64,000 nucleotides of DNA from a virus. Below are positions 26,954 to 35,743 of this stretch, piece after piece. Positions within the stretch are counted from its first letter, which is position 1; each line of letters opens with the position of its first letter. The notes beneath the pieces were generated by a model. It did not search any database. It was not told the origin of the DNA and worked only from the letters and a program-made list of their open reading frames with translations. The DNA lies in the IMG/VR virus record IMGVR_UViG_3300019458_000021, positions 124,001 to 188,000 of that record, one strand, 5' to 3'. Position numbers and translations under genes: made by a program.

Positions 26954-28417
26954 ATGCCTGATATCTCTCTTGCATATACTTTGAATGAAAATGGTCTGGC
27001 GTTGTTAATCAACGACACGCCAACACATTCATCCGTTACGGCAGGTGTTGCTGATCCAACAGTCACCGGATTTTCAACCGAACAAGGTGCGATTTACCTG
27101 CGCACAGATGGCACCTTGTACATCAAAACTGGCGCATTGGACACGGATTGGTCTATCGCTGCGACGGAAGATTTCGTTGCTGCCGGTTTTCAGCCTTTAG
27201 ATTCCGACCTAACAGCGTTAGCAAGCACGGTTACGACCGGCCTGTATACGATCACCGGTGTCGGAACATCAGCAACTCGATCTCTTGTTCAACCAGCTGC
27301 TGGCATCACAATCACCAATCCAGATGGTGTTGCTGGCAACCCGACGTTTGCACTCGCAAATGATTTGGCTGCATTGGAAGGTTTGGCCGGAACTGGACTT
27401 GCCGTTCGGATCGCTCTTGATACGTGGACCCAACGAACAATTCAAGGAACAACGAACAGAATCTCTGTGTCAGACGGCAACGGTGTTGCAGCTGATCCGG
27501 CAATTGACATTGCTGCAACCTACGTTGGACAAACATCAATTACAACACTTGGTACGATTACAACCGGCGTGTGGAATGGTACAACAATAGCAATTGCCAA
27601 CGGTGGTACAGGACAAACAACGCAAACAGCGGCCTTTGACGCGTTAGCGCCAACAACAACGAAGGGCGATTTGATTGTTCATGATGGTGTTGATAACGTT
27701 CGTCAAGCGGTCGGAACCAACAACTTTGTTTTGACTGCCGACTCATCAACAGGCACGGGCATTAAGTGGGCAGCTGTTGCTGGTACGGTTTTGCAACTGT
27801 ATCACGAAAATCCCGTCACGCCGACAGCAAGTACAGTTGGTGGCAACAACTCAGTTGCAATTGGACAAGGACAAACAGCATCTGGTCAAGACAGCATTGT
27901 TGTGGGTGGAGCCAACAATACAGCTTCAGCTACGTATTCGTTTGCTCAAGGCAATCGTGCCGTAGCAAGCAGTTACGGACAAGCATCCCAAGCAAGTGGA
28001 CGCTTCACGGCAGATGGGGATGCTCAAACGTCCGTGCTTGTTCTACGAACACAAACAATCAATACTGCAACAGTCACTGAAATGTTTCTAGATGGGGTAG
28101 GTGGTACACAACGAATGGTACTCCCGAACGATACAACCTGGGGATTTCGAATTCTTGTTGCTGCTCGTGAAACGGGTGCTGACAACTTCTCTGCAATTTA
28201 CTCATTTGTTGGAGGTATTGATAGAAATGCATCTGCGGCATCAACGGCAATTGTTGGCACAGTCAGCAAGACTGTCGTTGCTGAAGATGACGTTGATTGG
28301 GATTGCAACGTTAACGCTGATACAACTAACGGATCGCTGCGTATTCAAGTTACGGGTGAAGTAGGAGATGACATCAACTGGGTAGCTCGAGTTGAACGGG
28401 TGGAGGTAACAGGCTAA
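26954..28417 (+). CDS. Tail fibre with YadA-head-like repeats
   Basis: A 487-residue fibre, two bases after the previous gene. Parts: an attachment-like N-terminus (GAIYLRTDGTLYIKTGALD); a shaft block QPAAGITITNPDGVAGNP then DLAALEGLAGTGLAVR that is repeated in two later fibres; a TTGVWNGTTIAIANGGTGQT fibre motif; trimeric-autotransporter-head-like repeats at about 285-335 (NNSVAIGQGQTASGQDSIVVGG, SFAQGNRAVAS); and a ~130-residue C-terminal beta-domain ending INWVARVERVEVTG. That C-terminal domain is shared with genes at 35360 and 36661. Confidence 0.65.
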   Translation: MPDISLAYTLNENGLALLINDTPTHSSVTAGVADPTVTGFSTEQGAIYLRTDGTLYIKTGALDTDWSIAATEDFVAAGFQPLDSDLTALASTVTTGLYTITGVGTSATRSLVQPAAGITITNPDGVAGNPTFALANDLAALEGLAGTGLAVRIALDTWTQRTIQGTTNRISVSDGNGVAADPAIDIAATYVGQTSITTLGTITTGVWNGTTIAIANGGTGQTTQTAAFDALAPTTTKGDLIVHDGVDNVRQAVGTNNFVLTADSSTGTGIKWAAVAGTVLQLYHENPVTPTASTVGGNNSVAIGQGQTASGQDSIVVGGANNTASATYSFAQGNRAVASSYGQASQASGRFTADGDAQTSVLVLRTQTINTATVTEMFLDGVGGTQRMVLPNDTTWGFRILVAARETGADNFSAIYSFVGGIDRNASAASTAIVGTVSKTVVAEDDVDWDCNVNADTTNGSLRIQVTGEVGDDINWVARVERVEVTG

Positions 28418-28578
28418 TGGAACTTCTCACACGAGCACAAGCCATTAAACTTGATCTACCAAAGTATTTCACTGGAAAACCGTGTAAATATGTTTGTGGT
28501 TTACACTGTTGGGCTAACTTACAGTTACTGGACAAGTCTGCTAATGGAAGTAAGCACGACACATATCAAGCAGACTAG
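28417..28578 (+). pseudogene. Fragment of an HNH homing endonuclease
   Basis: A 53-residue frame starting in the stop codon of the previous fibre gene. The sequence LLTRAQAIKLDLPKYFTGKPCKY followed by C-x-x-H-C matches the N-terminal zinc-binding module (…YFTGKPCK.GH…C..C) of phage HNH homing endonucleases. The nuclease part is missing. It lies immediately upstream of a fibre coding region that lacks a normal start codon, suggesting that its insertion or loss damaged that gene. Confidence 0.55.
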
Positions 28579-28593
28579 TAAGGGAGAACTACC

Positions 28594-30366
28594 ATCGATT
28601 TCGATTTTAGTACGGAAACAATCACTCCTACCACAGGTACGACATTAACATTGTCGGCCATTGGTTCCGTCGTGATTCCTTTTGGTGCAACGGGCGATCG
28701 TCCGGGCGTGCCGGGCGCTGGTCACACTCGATACAATACAACTCTAGATACTTTGGAGTTTTATAACGTCACCGCCACCGCATGGCAAATCGCTGGTAAT
28801 ACCGAAACGAATGGTATTGGTGGCCTAACAACAACCGGTGTGGTTGTTCGGACAGGTACTGGTACGTACACAACTCGAACAATTGCCGGTACAGCAAACC
28901 AGATTACATTAACGAATGGTGATGGTGTTGCGGCTGCGCCAACAGTATCAGTACCATCTACATTTATCGCGCCTGGTACGGTTCAAGCCACAGGCAGCTT
29001 CATTGCAGCTACTGCAACCAACTCGTACACCTCAACTACAGGCACAGCAATAACATTACATCCAGGAGCTGCTGCTACAGCAACGTCTGTTGGAAACACT
29101 TTAACGTTGACTGGTGGAGCTGGTGGTGGCACATCTGGCGCCGGTGGTGCACTTACACTTAATGGAGGTGTCCCAACTTCTGGTGCTGGAGGAGCAATCA
29201 CGATCGCAGCTGCAGCAGGCGTCGGTGGCAATAACGTCGGTGGCAACTTGTCGTTAACTTCTGGCAATTCCGTCGGTTCGGGTACAGGCTCAACTGTTAC
29301 GGTTACGTCAGGTGCTGGTGGTTCAACGGGAGTTGGTGGAGCAATCTCTATCACGTCAGGTGCTGGTGGAAGCACATCCGGTTCAAGTGGTGCTATTACA
29401 ATTCTGACGGGAACAGTGACAAGTGGAACACCAGGCACTCTTACATTGCAAACTTCGAATGCGACTGGTACAAACCAAAATGGTAGCAACGTAATTGTTA
29501 CAGCTGGCACTGGTACAGGCAATGGTACAAACGGTTATGTTGACATGAGTGCAACAATTAATAGTTTGTTGCTTCCAACTGGTACAACAGCACAACGCTC
29601 AGGTACAGCTACAGCCGGTATGATCCGTCATAATACCAGCACGAACATTCCTGAAATCTTCCACAGCAGTGAGTGGGTTGAAATTGGTATGGATGGTGCT
29701 CGTGGATTTGGTATGTTGTGGGACGACTTTATCAAAGATGTTCTCAATGGTACGACGTGGGAAGTTACACTTTCGGGTACTGGTGCAACGGTTGATAGTG
29801 TTTCAACGGGGGTTAACTCAACCGACTCGGCACTTGGTGTAATGCAACTTGAAACAGGAACGACAACAACTGGTCGTGCAGCTGTTGGTTCAAGTAATGT
29901 CGGACTTGCTTTTGGATTCGGCTATCACTATCTAGAAATGCGAGTAATGTTCCCAACACTATCAACCGCAGCGCAAGAATATGATGGTTACGCGGGTTTT
30001 ATGGACATGTTTGGAGCAAGTGGTAACGGTACCGACGGTGCGTATTTTCACTATGATAGAAACAACTCGACGAACTGGCGAATTCGTGTCATTGGTGGTG
30101 GCACATCATCCGTAACAAGCACTTCGACAGCTGTTACTGCAGGGCAGTGGTATCGTTTGGGTATTGAAGTAAATGCAGCGGGTACAACCGTTGATTTCTA
30201 TATCAATGGTGTTAATGTTGGTCAACACACGGGCGGTAACATTCCAACTGCTGGTGAATTCTTTGGACTTGGATGGAAAATTGAAAAACAAGCTGGTACA
30301 ACGAACAGAACAATGCTAGTCGATTACATTAAATATGCATATCGATTAACCAATGCAAGGACATAA
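28594..30366 (+). CDS. Tail fibre with glycine-rich shaft and lectin-like tip; start unclear
   Basis: The coding pattern is open from an in-frame stop at 28579-28581. The only well-spaced position after the ribosome site AAGGGAGA (28580-28587) is ATC at 28594, giving 590 residues beginning (I)DFDFSTETITPTTG. The first standard alternative is TTG at 28651, with no ribosome site. Domains: a fibre N-part (VVIPFGATGDRPGVPGAGHTRY), a glycine-rich repeat array at about 172-310, and a C-terminal jelly-roll lectin/glucanase-like domain (WDDFIKDVLNGTTWE, ...YHYLEMRVMFPTL, WYRLGIEVNAAGTTVDFYIN). No shared attachment module is present at the N-terminus, so the gene may be truncated at its 5' end. Confidence 0.65.
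   Translation: MDFDFSTETITPTTGTTLTLSAIGSVVIPFGATGDRPGVPGAGHTRYNTTLDTLEFYNVTATAWQIAGNTETNGIGGLTTTGVVVRTGTGTYTTRTIAGTANQITLTNGDGVAAAPTVSVPSTFIAPGTVQATGSFIAATATNSYTSTTGTAITLHPGAAATATSVGNTLTLTGGAGGGTSGAGGALTLNGGVPTSGAGGAITIAAAAGVGGNNVGGNLSLTSGNSVGSGTGSTVTVTSGAGGSTGVGGAISITSGAGGSTSGSSGAITILTGTVTSGTPGTLTLQTSNATGTNQNGSNVIVTAGTGTGNGTNGYVDMSATINSLLLPTGTTAQRSGTATAGMIRHNTSTNIPEIFHSSEWVEIGMDGARGFGMLWDDFIKDVLNGTTWEVTLSGTGATVDSVSTGVNSTDSALGVMQLETGTTTTGRAAVGSSNVGLAFGFGYHYLEMRVMFPTLSTAAQEYDGYAGFMDMFGASGNGTDGAYFHYDRNNSTNWRIRVIGGGTSSVTSTSTAVTAGQWYRLGIEVNAAGTTVDFYINGVNVGQHTGGNIPTAGEFFGLGWKIEKQAGTTNRTMLVDYIKYAYRLTNART
29109..29525 (+). repeat. Glycine-rich repeat array in fibre gene
   Basis: Encodes irregular ~20-25-residue units of the type GGTSGAGGALTLNGG..TSGAGGAITI. 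The same repeat type occurs in three further fibre genes of the window. Confidence 0.75.
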
Positions 30367-30368
30367 TA

Positions 30369-33300
30369 GTGGATTCCGGCTACACACTAACACTAGACGA
30401 ACTTAAGGAATACAATATTCGTCTCGTAAATGAAATTTACGAAGAAACGATTAACGGAGGATTTAGTTACGATAGTAATATCTATGCTTCATCAGAAGAT
30501 GCACGCGACGATATTGACAATGCTATCGTTAATGCACTTACTCGTCGTGTTCAGGATGAACAATTTGATCCAGGATTTGTGTGGTATACAGCAGCCGGCA
30601 CAGCTGTTACTTTTACAGCTGATGAGATTATTGAGCTTGGTGATACGCTGCGACAGTTTCTTGCAGCCGCTAAAAGCAACGCACAGGATCATATTGATGC
30701 AATTAATGCATTTAGTGTGTATCAAGACTTGGCTGATTACGACATCACAACCGGCTGGCCAACCAACACAACGATGTGGACGCCTGAAACATTTGTTGCG
30801 TTAAGTTCTCCAAGCGTACAAGACTCTGATGCTGATCTGGACGCAATCGCAGGGTTGTCAACTACAGGTATTATTGCGAGGACAGGGCCTGGCACAGCAA
30901 CGACTAGAACAATAACACAACCAGCTGCTGGTATTACAGTAACTGACGGCGACGGTGTTGCTGGAAATCCAACTTTGGCTTTGGCAAACGATCTTGCTGC
31001 TTTAGAAGGTTTTGGAAGCACCGGTTTTGCAGTACGTATTGCCAGCGATAGTTGGGCTCAACGGACAATCACCGGCGCCACGGGTCAGATTACGTTAACA
31101 TTTGGTAATGGTGTAGCTGCTAACCCTCTTATTCAAATTGCATCTAATCCAACATTGCCTGGCAACCAATATGTAATTCTGCCAGGTGGAAGTACGGCAA
31201 ATCGTCCTTCCACACCATCCGGAGCAATGGCACGGTACAACGCCGAGTTGCATATTTTCGAAGGCTATATTGCTGGTAGTACAAACGATTGGCTTGATCT
31301 TACAAAGCAAGGAACTGTTACGTCCGTTGACGTAACAGGCAGTACAGGGCTGACGCCTTCTGGTGGTCCGATCACAACTTCCGGATCAATCACACTAACA
31401 CTTGATACTGGTCTTCAGAATCTTGCAACATTTGCGTCAACAGGTCTTGTTGTTGCAACTGGCACAGATACATGGACGGCACGATCTCTTGCGTCTGGAG
31501 CAGGAATCAATATAACAAACGCTGACGGCGTAAGTGGTAACCCAACAATTTCAAGTACAATTACTCAATATACAGACGAATTGGCACAAGATGCGATAGG
31601 AACTATTTTGACAGATAGTTCATCGATTGATTTCACATATGATGATGGTGCACCAAGTATTACAGCTACCGTTATCGACAACACTTCAACACAAAGAGTC
31701 GAAGTGGTAAAAAATAGTGGTGCTGTTGTCGGAACACGCAAACAACTGAATTTTGTTGAAGGCAGTAATATTACTTTAACGATTGCTGACGATACAGGCA
31801 ACGATCAAGTTGATATTACTATTGCATCGTCAGGTGGTGGAGGCGGAGCTCCTGCAGACGCAACGTACGTTACATTAACTACAAATGCGACTCTTACTAA
31901 TGAACGTGTACTAACAGGCACAATAAACCAGATTGATATTACAGATAATGGTGCTGGAAATACTGTTGTTCTTTCCTTACCATCAATCTTAGTTGCACCA
32001 GGAAGCGTTCAAGCAACAACTAATTTTATTGCAGGAACAGCAACAGACTCGTTCACAACAACGACTGGTACAAATTTAACTATCCACCCTGGTGCAGCAT
32101 CGAACGCAACAGCTGTTGGAAACACTTTAACCGTAAGCGGAGGTCCTGGTGGTGGGACTTCAGGTGCAGGTGGTGCTGTTACCATTCAAGGTGGTATAGC
32201 AACAAGTGGTGCAGGTGGTGCTGTTACCATCGCGGGTCGAGTCGGCGTTGGCACAAATCAAGATGGTGGAAATGTTTCAATCACCGCTGGTAATCCAACT
32301 GGTACGGGCACAGCTGGAGCAGTTACAATCTCGTCTGGAGCACTCCAGGGTGCTGGAACGCCTGGTAATATTAACATATTAGCTGGCAATGGTAACGGCA
32401 GTACAACCGGTGGACAGATTCTTATTCGTGGTGGTTCTGGTGGAACGTCAGGTAATGGTGCACAAGTAACTGTTACAGGAGGACTTGGTGGTTCTACATC
32501 CGGTAACGGTGGTTCTGTTCTTATCCAGGGCGGACAAACATTTGGAGGTGCTGGAGGCGTCGTAACCGTTCAAGGCAACAATGGTGTTGGCACAAATCAA
32601 GCAGGTGGTGGTGTAACTATTAAAGGAGGATCCGCAACTGGTTCTGGTGCTGCTGGATTAACTCGAGTTGTTGGTGCTACAGGCGCAACAAATGAAACGC
32701 CTGGTGCTGTCTCAATTGAAGGCGGTCCTGCTCAGGGAAGTTCTTTGGGTGGTCAAGTTGTTATTATTGGTGGTACGGCTGCTGGTGTAGGAGCTGGAGG
32801 TCAAGTCAGTATTTCTGGTGGTACAGGAGGTAGTACCAGTGGTGTTGGCGGTGAAGTTTTGATTCGTGGAGGACTTCCAGTTTCCGGTGCCGGTGGACCT
32901 GTTAACATCACTGGTCGTGATGGTGTTGGTACGAACCAAAATGGCGGTGCAATTACACTAACAGGTGGTGCTGCAACTGGTTCTGGATCCGGTGGTAATA
33001 TAAGCTTTATAGCTGGACCTTCACCATCAGGCACAGATGGATCAATCATCTTCACTACAGATGGTACCGAACGATTTGAAATTCGTGGTAATGGCGGATG
33101 GGAAGTTGGTGGTTTACAAGGCACCTCCGGGCAAGTTTTAACGTCAAACGGTGCAAACACCCCACCAACATGGTCAACTATGATCTTCACCCGAGGAGGT
33201 ACGGTTTTATCTCCATCGGTTGCTAATATAATAGTATGGAGAGCGCCGTTTGCGTGTACGGTAACAAATGTTCGTGGTTATCGAGTAGGCGGAACAGGTG

Positions 33301-33500
33301 CGACCATTAACGCTCGAAGGAATGGTACCAGTAACCATCTTTCATCCGCGCTTTCGGTAACTTCAACGGATACGTGGATGGACGGTGGTGCTGTGCAAAA
33401 TACCGCCTATGTTGCTGGAGACAAGATGGAGATTATGATCGCTAGTGTTAGCGGTTCACCAGCGCAAGTAGCGGTCCAAGTAGACTTAACCAGACCGTAA
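30369..33500 (+). CDS. Large tail fibre with long glycine-rich shaft
   Basis: A 1043-residue fibre starting with GTG after AAGGA. The N-terminal ~150 residues are helical and acidic (TLDELKEYNIRLVNEIYEE, DNAIVNALTRRV, LRQFLAAAKSNAQDHIDAINAF), unlike the other fibres. A shaft block (QPAAGITVTDGDGVAGNP, DLAALEGFGSTGFAVR) is shared with genes at 26954 and 40130. A block LHPGAA/IHPGAAS...GNTLTVSGGPGGGTSGAGG is shared with 28594. Residues about 590-900 are a long glycine-rich array. The last ~110 residues (FTRGGTVLSPSVANIIVWRAPFACTVTNVRGYRVGG) form a compact beta tip. Confidence 0.7.
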   Translation: MDSGYTLTLDELKEYNIRLVNEIYEETINGGFSYDSNIYASSEDARDDIDNAIVNALTRRVQDEQFDPGFVWYTAAGTAVTFTADEIIELGDTLRQFLAAAKSNAQDHIDAINAFSVYQDLADYDITTGWPTNTTMWTPETFVALSSPSVQDSDADLDAIAGLSTTGIIARTGPGTATTRTITQPAAGITVTDGDGVAGNPTLALANDLAALEGFGSTGFAVRIASDSWAQRTITGATGQITLTFGNGVAANPLIQIASNPTLPGNQYVILPGGSTANRPSTPSGAMARYNAELHIFEGYIAGSTNDWLDLTKQGTVTSVDVTGSTGLTPSGGPITTSGSITLTLDTGLQNLATFASTGLVVATGTDTWTARSLASGAGINITNADGVSGNPTISSTITQYTDELAQDAIGTILTDSSSIDFTYDDGAPSITATVIDNTSTQRVEVVKNSGAVVGTRKQLNFVEGSNITLTIADDTGNDQVDITIASSGGGGGAPADATYVTLTTNATLTNERVLTGTINQIDITDNGAGNTVVLSLPSILVAPGSVQATTNFIAGTATDSFTTTTGTNLTIHPGAASNATAVGNTLTVSGGPGGGTSGAGGAVTIQGGIATSGAGGAVTIAGRVGVGTNQDGGNVSITAGNPTGTGTAGAVTISSGALQGAGTPGNINILAGNGNGSTTGGQILIRGGSGGTSGNGAQVTVTGGLGGSTSGNGGSVLIQGGQTFGGAGGVVTVQGNNGVGTNQAGGGVTIKGGSATGSGAAGLTRVVGATGATNETPGAVSIEGGPAQGSSLGGQVVIIGGTAAGVGAGGQVSISGGTGGSTSGVGGEVLIRGGLPVSGAGGPVNITGRDGVGTNQNGGAITLTGGAATGSGSGGNISFIAGPSPSGTDGSIIFTTDGTERFEIRGNGGWEVGGLQGTSGQVLTSNGANTPPTWSTMIFTRGGTVLSPSVANIIVWRAPFACTVTNVRGYRVGGTGATINARRNGTSNHLSSALSVTSTDTWMDGGAVQNTAYVAGDKMEIMIASVSGSPAQVAVQVDLTRP
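32131..33060 (+). repeat. Long glycine-rich repeat array in fibre gene
   Basis: The longest of four such arrays, with units like GGPGGGTSGAGGAVTIQGG and SGAGGPVNITGRDGVGTNQ, about 20-27 residues each. Confidence 0.75.
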
Positions 33501-33505
33501 TACGA

Positions 33506-33607
33506 TTACAACTCGTCTTGAATCCAAGAAACGAACGAAGCAGTGGCTGCAGGTGCAGGATATGGAACTAAATCCTCATCAAACCACGCTTCAATTATCA
33601 AATACAT
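33506..33607 (-). CDS. Small 33-residue protein at the end of the minus-strand cassette
   Basis: ATG at 33607 is preceded by a perfect AAAGGAGATC ribosome site. The peptide is MYLIIEAWFDEDLVPYPAP... with an acidic C-terminus (WIQDEL). Its start (IIEAWF) resembles the last residues of the adjacent adhesin gene (RIEAWF), perhaps from a short duplication. Function unknown. It is convergent with the large fibre gene, five bases from its stop. Confidence 0.45.
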   Translation of the reverse strand: MYLIIEAWFDEDLVPYPAPAATASFVSWIQDEL

Positions 33608-33638
33608 TACTGATCTCCTTTGTTACAAAACAATCGTT

Positions 33639-34402
33639 CTAAAACCAAGCTTCAATTCTAACATCTGGAAACAACCCCTCGCCCCCACTTTGATCTACTA
33701 AGTAGAGAGTTGGTTTCTCCTTCCCTTCGGGTGGAGGTATAATACCGCGAAGCGTTAATAAATACACACAGGCTCCACCATCTTCTGGTGGAACATCCCA
33801 CTCGCTGTTATAAGGTCCTATGGTTGGAGCAAGTTTCCAACCGATGCCGCCAACAAAGCGCGGCGTGGCCCCGTCCGTTACCGTTTGTACAACTGTGAAT
33901 CCGGTATTTTCCGTAACTGTAGTATTCGCCCCAGCACCTTGGAAAACAACAGAAACTAATAACTCATCTTTGAACAGAGTTGTCTCGGTAGTACTATCAT
34001 ACGGGCCCACTTGAGTCGTGTAGGTAGCGACGCCTTCTTGGTCCAGGAATCCCCTATCACCTCTAAAAAGAATAAGGTGAGGCTCATATCGTTTGGGGGG
34101 TCTGTAAGCGTAACCGTTACAGTGTGACCAGACCCCCCGACACCGTTTTCGCAAATAAAGATTCTAGCTTGTGGATCAGAAGTTGGACCGTACGAAGCTT
34201 GTGTTCCAATCGTGGTATAAGTGTTGCCCTTGCTGTCCACAATCGATTCAAAATTCGCGACTGATGGGGTTGGTCGATCCCAAGTGATAGCAGCGATAAA
34301 GGTGCTACCAGAGACATTAGTCGTTACGGCAGCAGTTGTAACAGAATCGTTACTACTAGGCGCAATGCCCTCACTAGACGCTCCAGCAACAGGGGCCGTC
34401 AT
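33639..34402 (-). pseudogene. Adhesin-type beta-protein with an apparent -1 frameshift
   Basis: Two overlapping frames join into one protein. The first (from ATG 34402) runs SSEGIAPSSNDSVTTAAV ... FICENGVGGSGHTVTVTLTD ... SLTLFFLEVIG. The second continues DQEGVATYTTQVGPYDS ... LLVSVVFQGAGANTTVTENTGFT ... WKLAPTIGPYN ... CVYLLTLRG and ends RIEAWF. Together about 250 residues, they form a complete carbohydrate-module-like beta-domain of the same general type as residues 205-420 of the fibre at 24273. The switch lies near 34045-34070, where the minus strand has CTTTTTA and then a GGGG run. It may be a plain mutation; programmed -1 slippage cannot be excluded. Confidence 0.6.
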
Positions 34403-34405
34403 GAT

Positions 34406-34828
34406 TTACTCAACCACATTATAATGAAGGTGGATTCTATCCACTGGTGCAAGATGTACAACCTCGTGTAGCCTTAGAAAATCAACTTCATAGAGCCAGC
34501 CTTGCTCCATGTGTACTTCCACACCGTCGTCCGGCCAGCACATCTTAACGTCCGGATGAGTGATTAAAGGTATGTGAAACCGCTTACCTAAATTCGGTGT
34601 GTTCCCCCAGAGATCAATGTGGGGAGGGATTCCTTGGTAAGGGGGGAGTTTTCGCAAACAAATAAACGTAACCTTGCCTGGAGGTTCCAATGTTTTAATA
34701 AAAGGAAGCAGCCAGTCCGGTTTAGCCACCCAACCATTGGTGCCTTTGGTGTCAACAAAATTAACTGTTGGCAATAAGGACAGTGGTCCACTGATATCGA
34801 TCGGTCTGATTTTACGATAGCACTTCAT
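34406..34828 (-). CDS. Aspartyl/asparaginyl beta-hydroxylase-like Fe(II)/2-oxoglutarate oxygenase
   Basis: A 140-residue protein with the signature of the Asp/Asn hydroxylase family. The iron-binding HxD is at H70-I-D72 (IPPHIDLWG), followed by RFHIPLITHPDVKMCWP, then MEQGWLYEVDFLRLHEVVHLAPVDRIHL with the distal His at H121 and the 2-oxoglutarate-binding Arg at R131. It is somewhat short for the family but all key positions are present. Its start overlaps the stop of the upstream gene (ATGA), and it lies in a virion-appendage cassette, so it may hydroxylate a fibre or adhesin residue or a host surface target. Confidence 0.75.
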   Translation of the reverse strand: MKCYRKIRPIDISGPLSLLPTVNFVDTKGTNGWVAKPDWLLPFIKTLEPPGKVTFICLRKLPPYQGIPPHIDLWGNTPNLGKRFHIPLITHPDVKMCWPDDGVEVHMEQGWLYEVDFLRLHEVVHLAPVDRIHLHYNVVE

Positions 34829-35367
34829 CGGACCTCCGACGGCACCAAAGCCTTTAACTCCTCCACATCTTGAGCTGCATCGATACGCGGATCATTTACA
34901 AATTTTCGCAATTTTTTCCGAATGGCATCTATGTCTTCGGCGGCCTTGGTATCCCCTATTGCTGTAGCATCAACCCACTCGCGGTCGAGAGTTAGTAATT
35001 TTTCTCCATTAAGATGACGTAGTACTGCACGATGCAATTCACAAGCTTTTTTCATGTTGTGTTTAATGGCACCTCCCACGTCCTCCAGAGCATTACGGTA
35101 GTCTCGTTCTTTTCCAAACATTTCGTGTTGTTCTTGATTTAATCGTCGCCAGCTAATCGTAGCTTTTCCGTCCTGCTGCCAATGACGAGACGCTCTTGCT
35201 ACCTCGTATTCAATATTCACATCACTCGCATCGCGCGAATAAAAACCGTCCTTGTCTGGTCCAACCCAAGGACCTCCTGGATTTCCAGGAGCTCGCATTT
35301 TGGTCTGAAAAGCCATATGAGCGACGGAGCCATCAGAAAGAGAAATTGCAATGTAAACCTCAGACAT
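34825..35367 (-). CDS. Unknown cassette protein, possible fibre assembly factor
   Basis: A 180-residue protein. N-terminal beta-part: VYIAISLSDGSVAHMAFQTKM...PWVGPDKDGFYSRDASDVNIEYEVARA. C-terminal part is helical and charged (RDYRNALEDVGGAIKHNMKKACELHRAVLRHL, then AIRKKLRKFVNDPRI). The arrangement resembles small fibre-assembly or tail accessory proteins, but I do not recognise a family. It overlaps the gene upstream by 8 bases and the hydroxylase-like gene by 4. Confidence 0.4.
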   Translation of the reverse strand: MSEVYIAISLSDGSVAHMAFQTKMRAPGNPGGPWVGPDKDGFYSRDASDVNIEYEVARASRHWQQDGKATISWRRLNQEQHEMFGKERDYRNALEDVGGAIKHNMKKACELHRAVLRHLNGEKLLTLDREWVDATAIGDTKAAEDIDAIRKKLRKFVNDPRIDAAQDVEELKALVPSEVR

Positions 35368-35743
35368 GTTTAACAGCCTCCCCTAACAAGCTCGACATCC
35401 AATCGATTTCGGTGGACGCAACGCCGGTAACGCGGATGCGGATATCTGAGTCGACGGCATCCACCATAGCAACCACAGTCGCAAGCGCGATCAAATCCCC
35501 CAGAGTGCCCTTCGTACTCAACAAGGAAACCCCAAAAACATCGGCATCCTCCTCGCCTCTCTTGAACCCAAGAGAGAAGTCGAAAACCTTGGTAGCACCG
35601 TCTGAAACCCGACGTGCCACGACACGCACGGTGAGCCAACCGGCACTGTTTTCCGGAACGGTGAGCACCTGTAACGTTTGCTGAGTAGCGTTGTTGAAAG
35701 TGGTAACTTCGTTAGCACCGAAGCCTTCAATTTGAGCGGTCAT
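35360..35743 (-). CDS. Stand-alone version of the fibre C-terminal domain
   Basis: The start is set at ATG 35743 because it follows GGAG by 7 bases and overlaps the upstream stop (ATGA); a TTG at 35767 is in-frame but unsupported. The 127-residue protein (FNNATQQTLQVLTVPENSAGWLTVRVVARRVSDG... SDIRIRVTGVASTEIDWMSSL) follows the same pattern as the last ~130-150 residues of the fibres at 26954 and 36661. It is that domain alone, without a shaft. Confidence 0.5.
   Translation of the reverse strand: MTAQIEGFGANEVTTFNNATQQTLQVLTVPENSAGWLTVRVVARRVSDGATKVFDFSLGFKRGEEDADVFGVSLLSTKGTLGDLIALATVVAMVDAVDSDIRIRVTGVASTEIDWMSSLLGEAVKHV

Noticed and set aside
28983-29522. Long open frames on the minus strand opposite fibre genes (also near 24851-25612, 32801-33190, 39024-39770 and 43261-43710)
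   Set aside because: They are Pro/Val/Ala/Thr-rich mirror images of Gly/Thr-rich coding sequence, lack ribosome sites, and match no domain.
34064-34070. Programmed -1 frameshift as in tail chaperone genes
   Set aside because: The gene is not between tube and tape-measure genes, CTTTTTA is not an ideal slippery heptamer, and no downstream structure is obvious. I kept it as an apparent frameshift of unknown cause.
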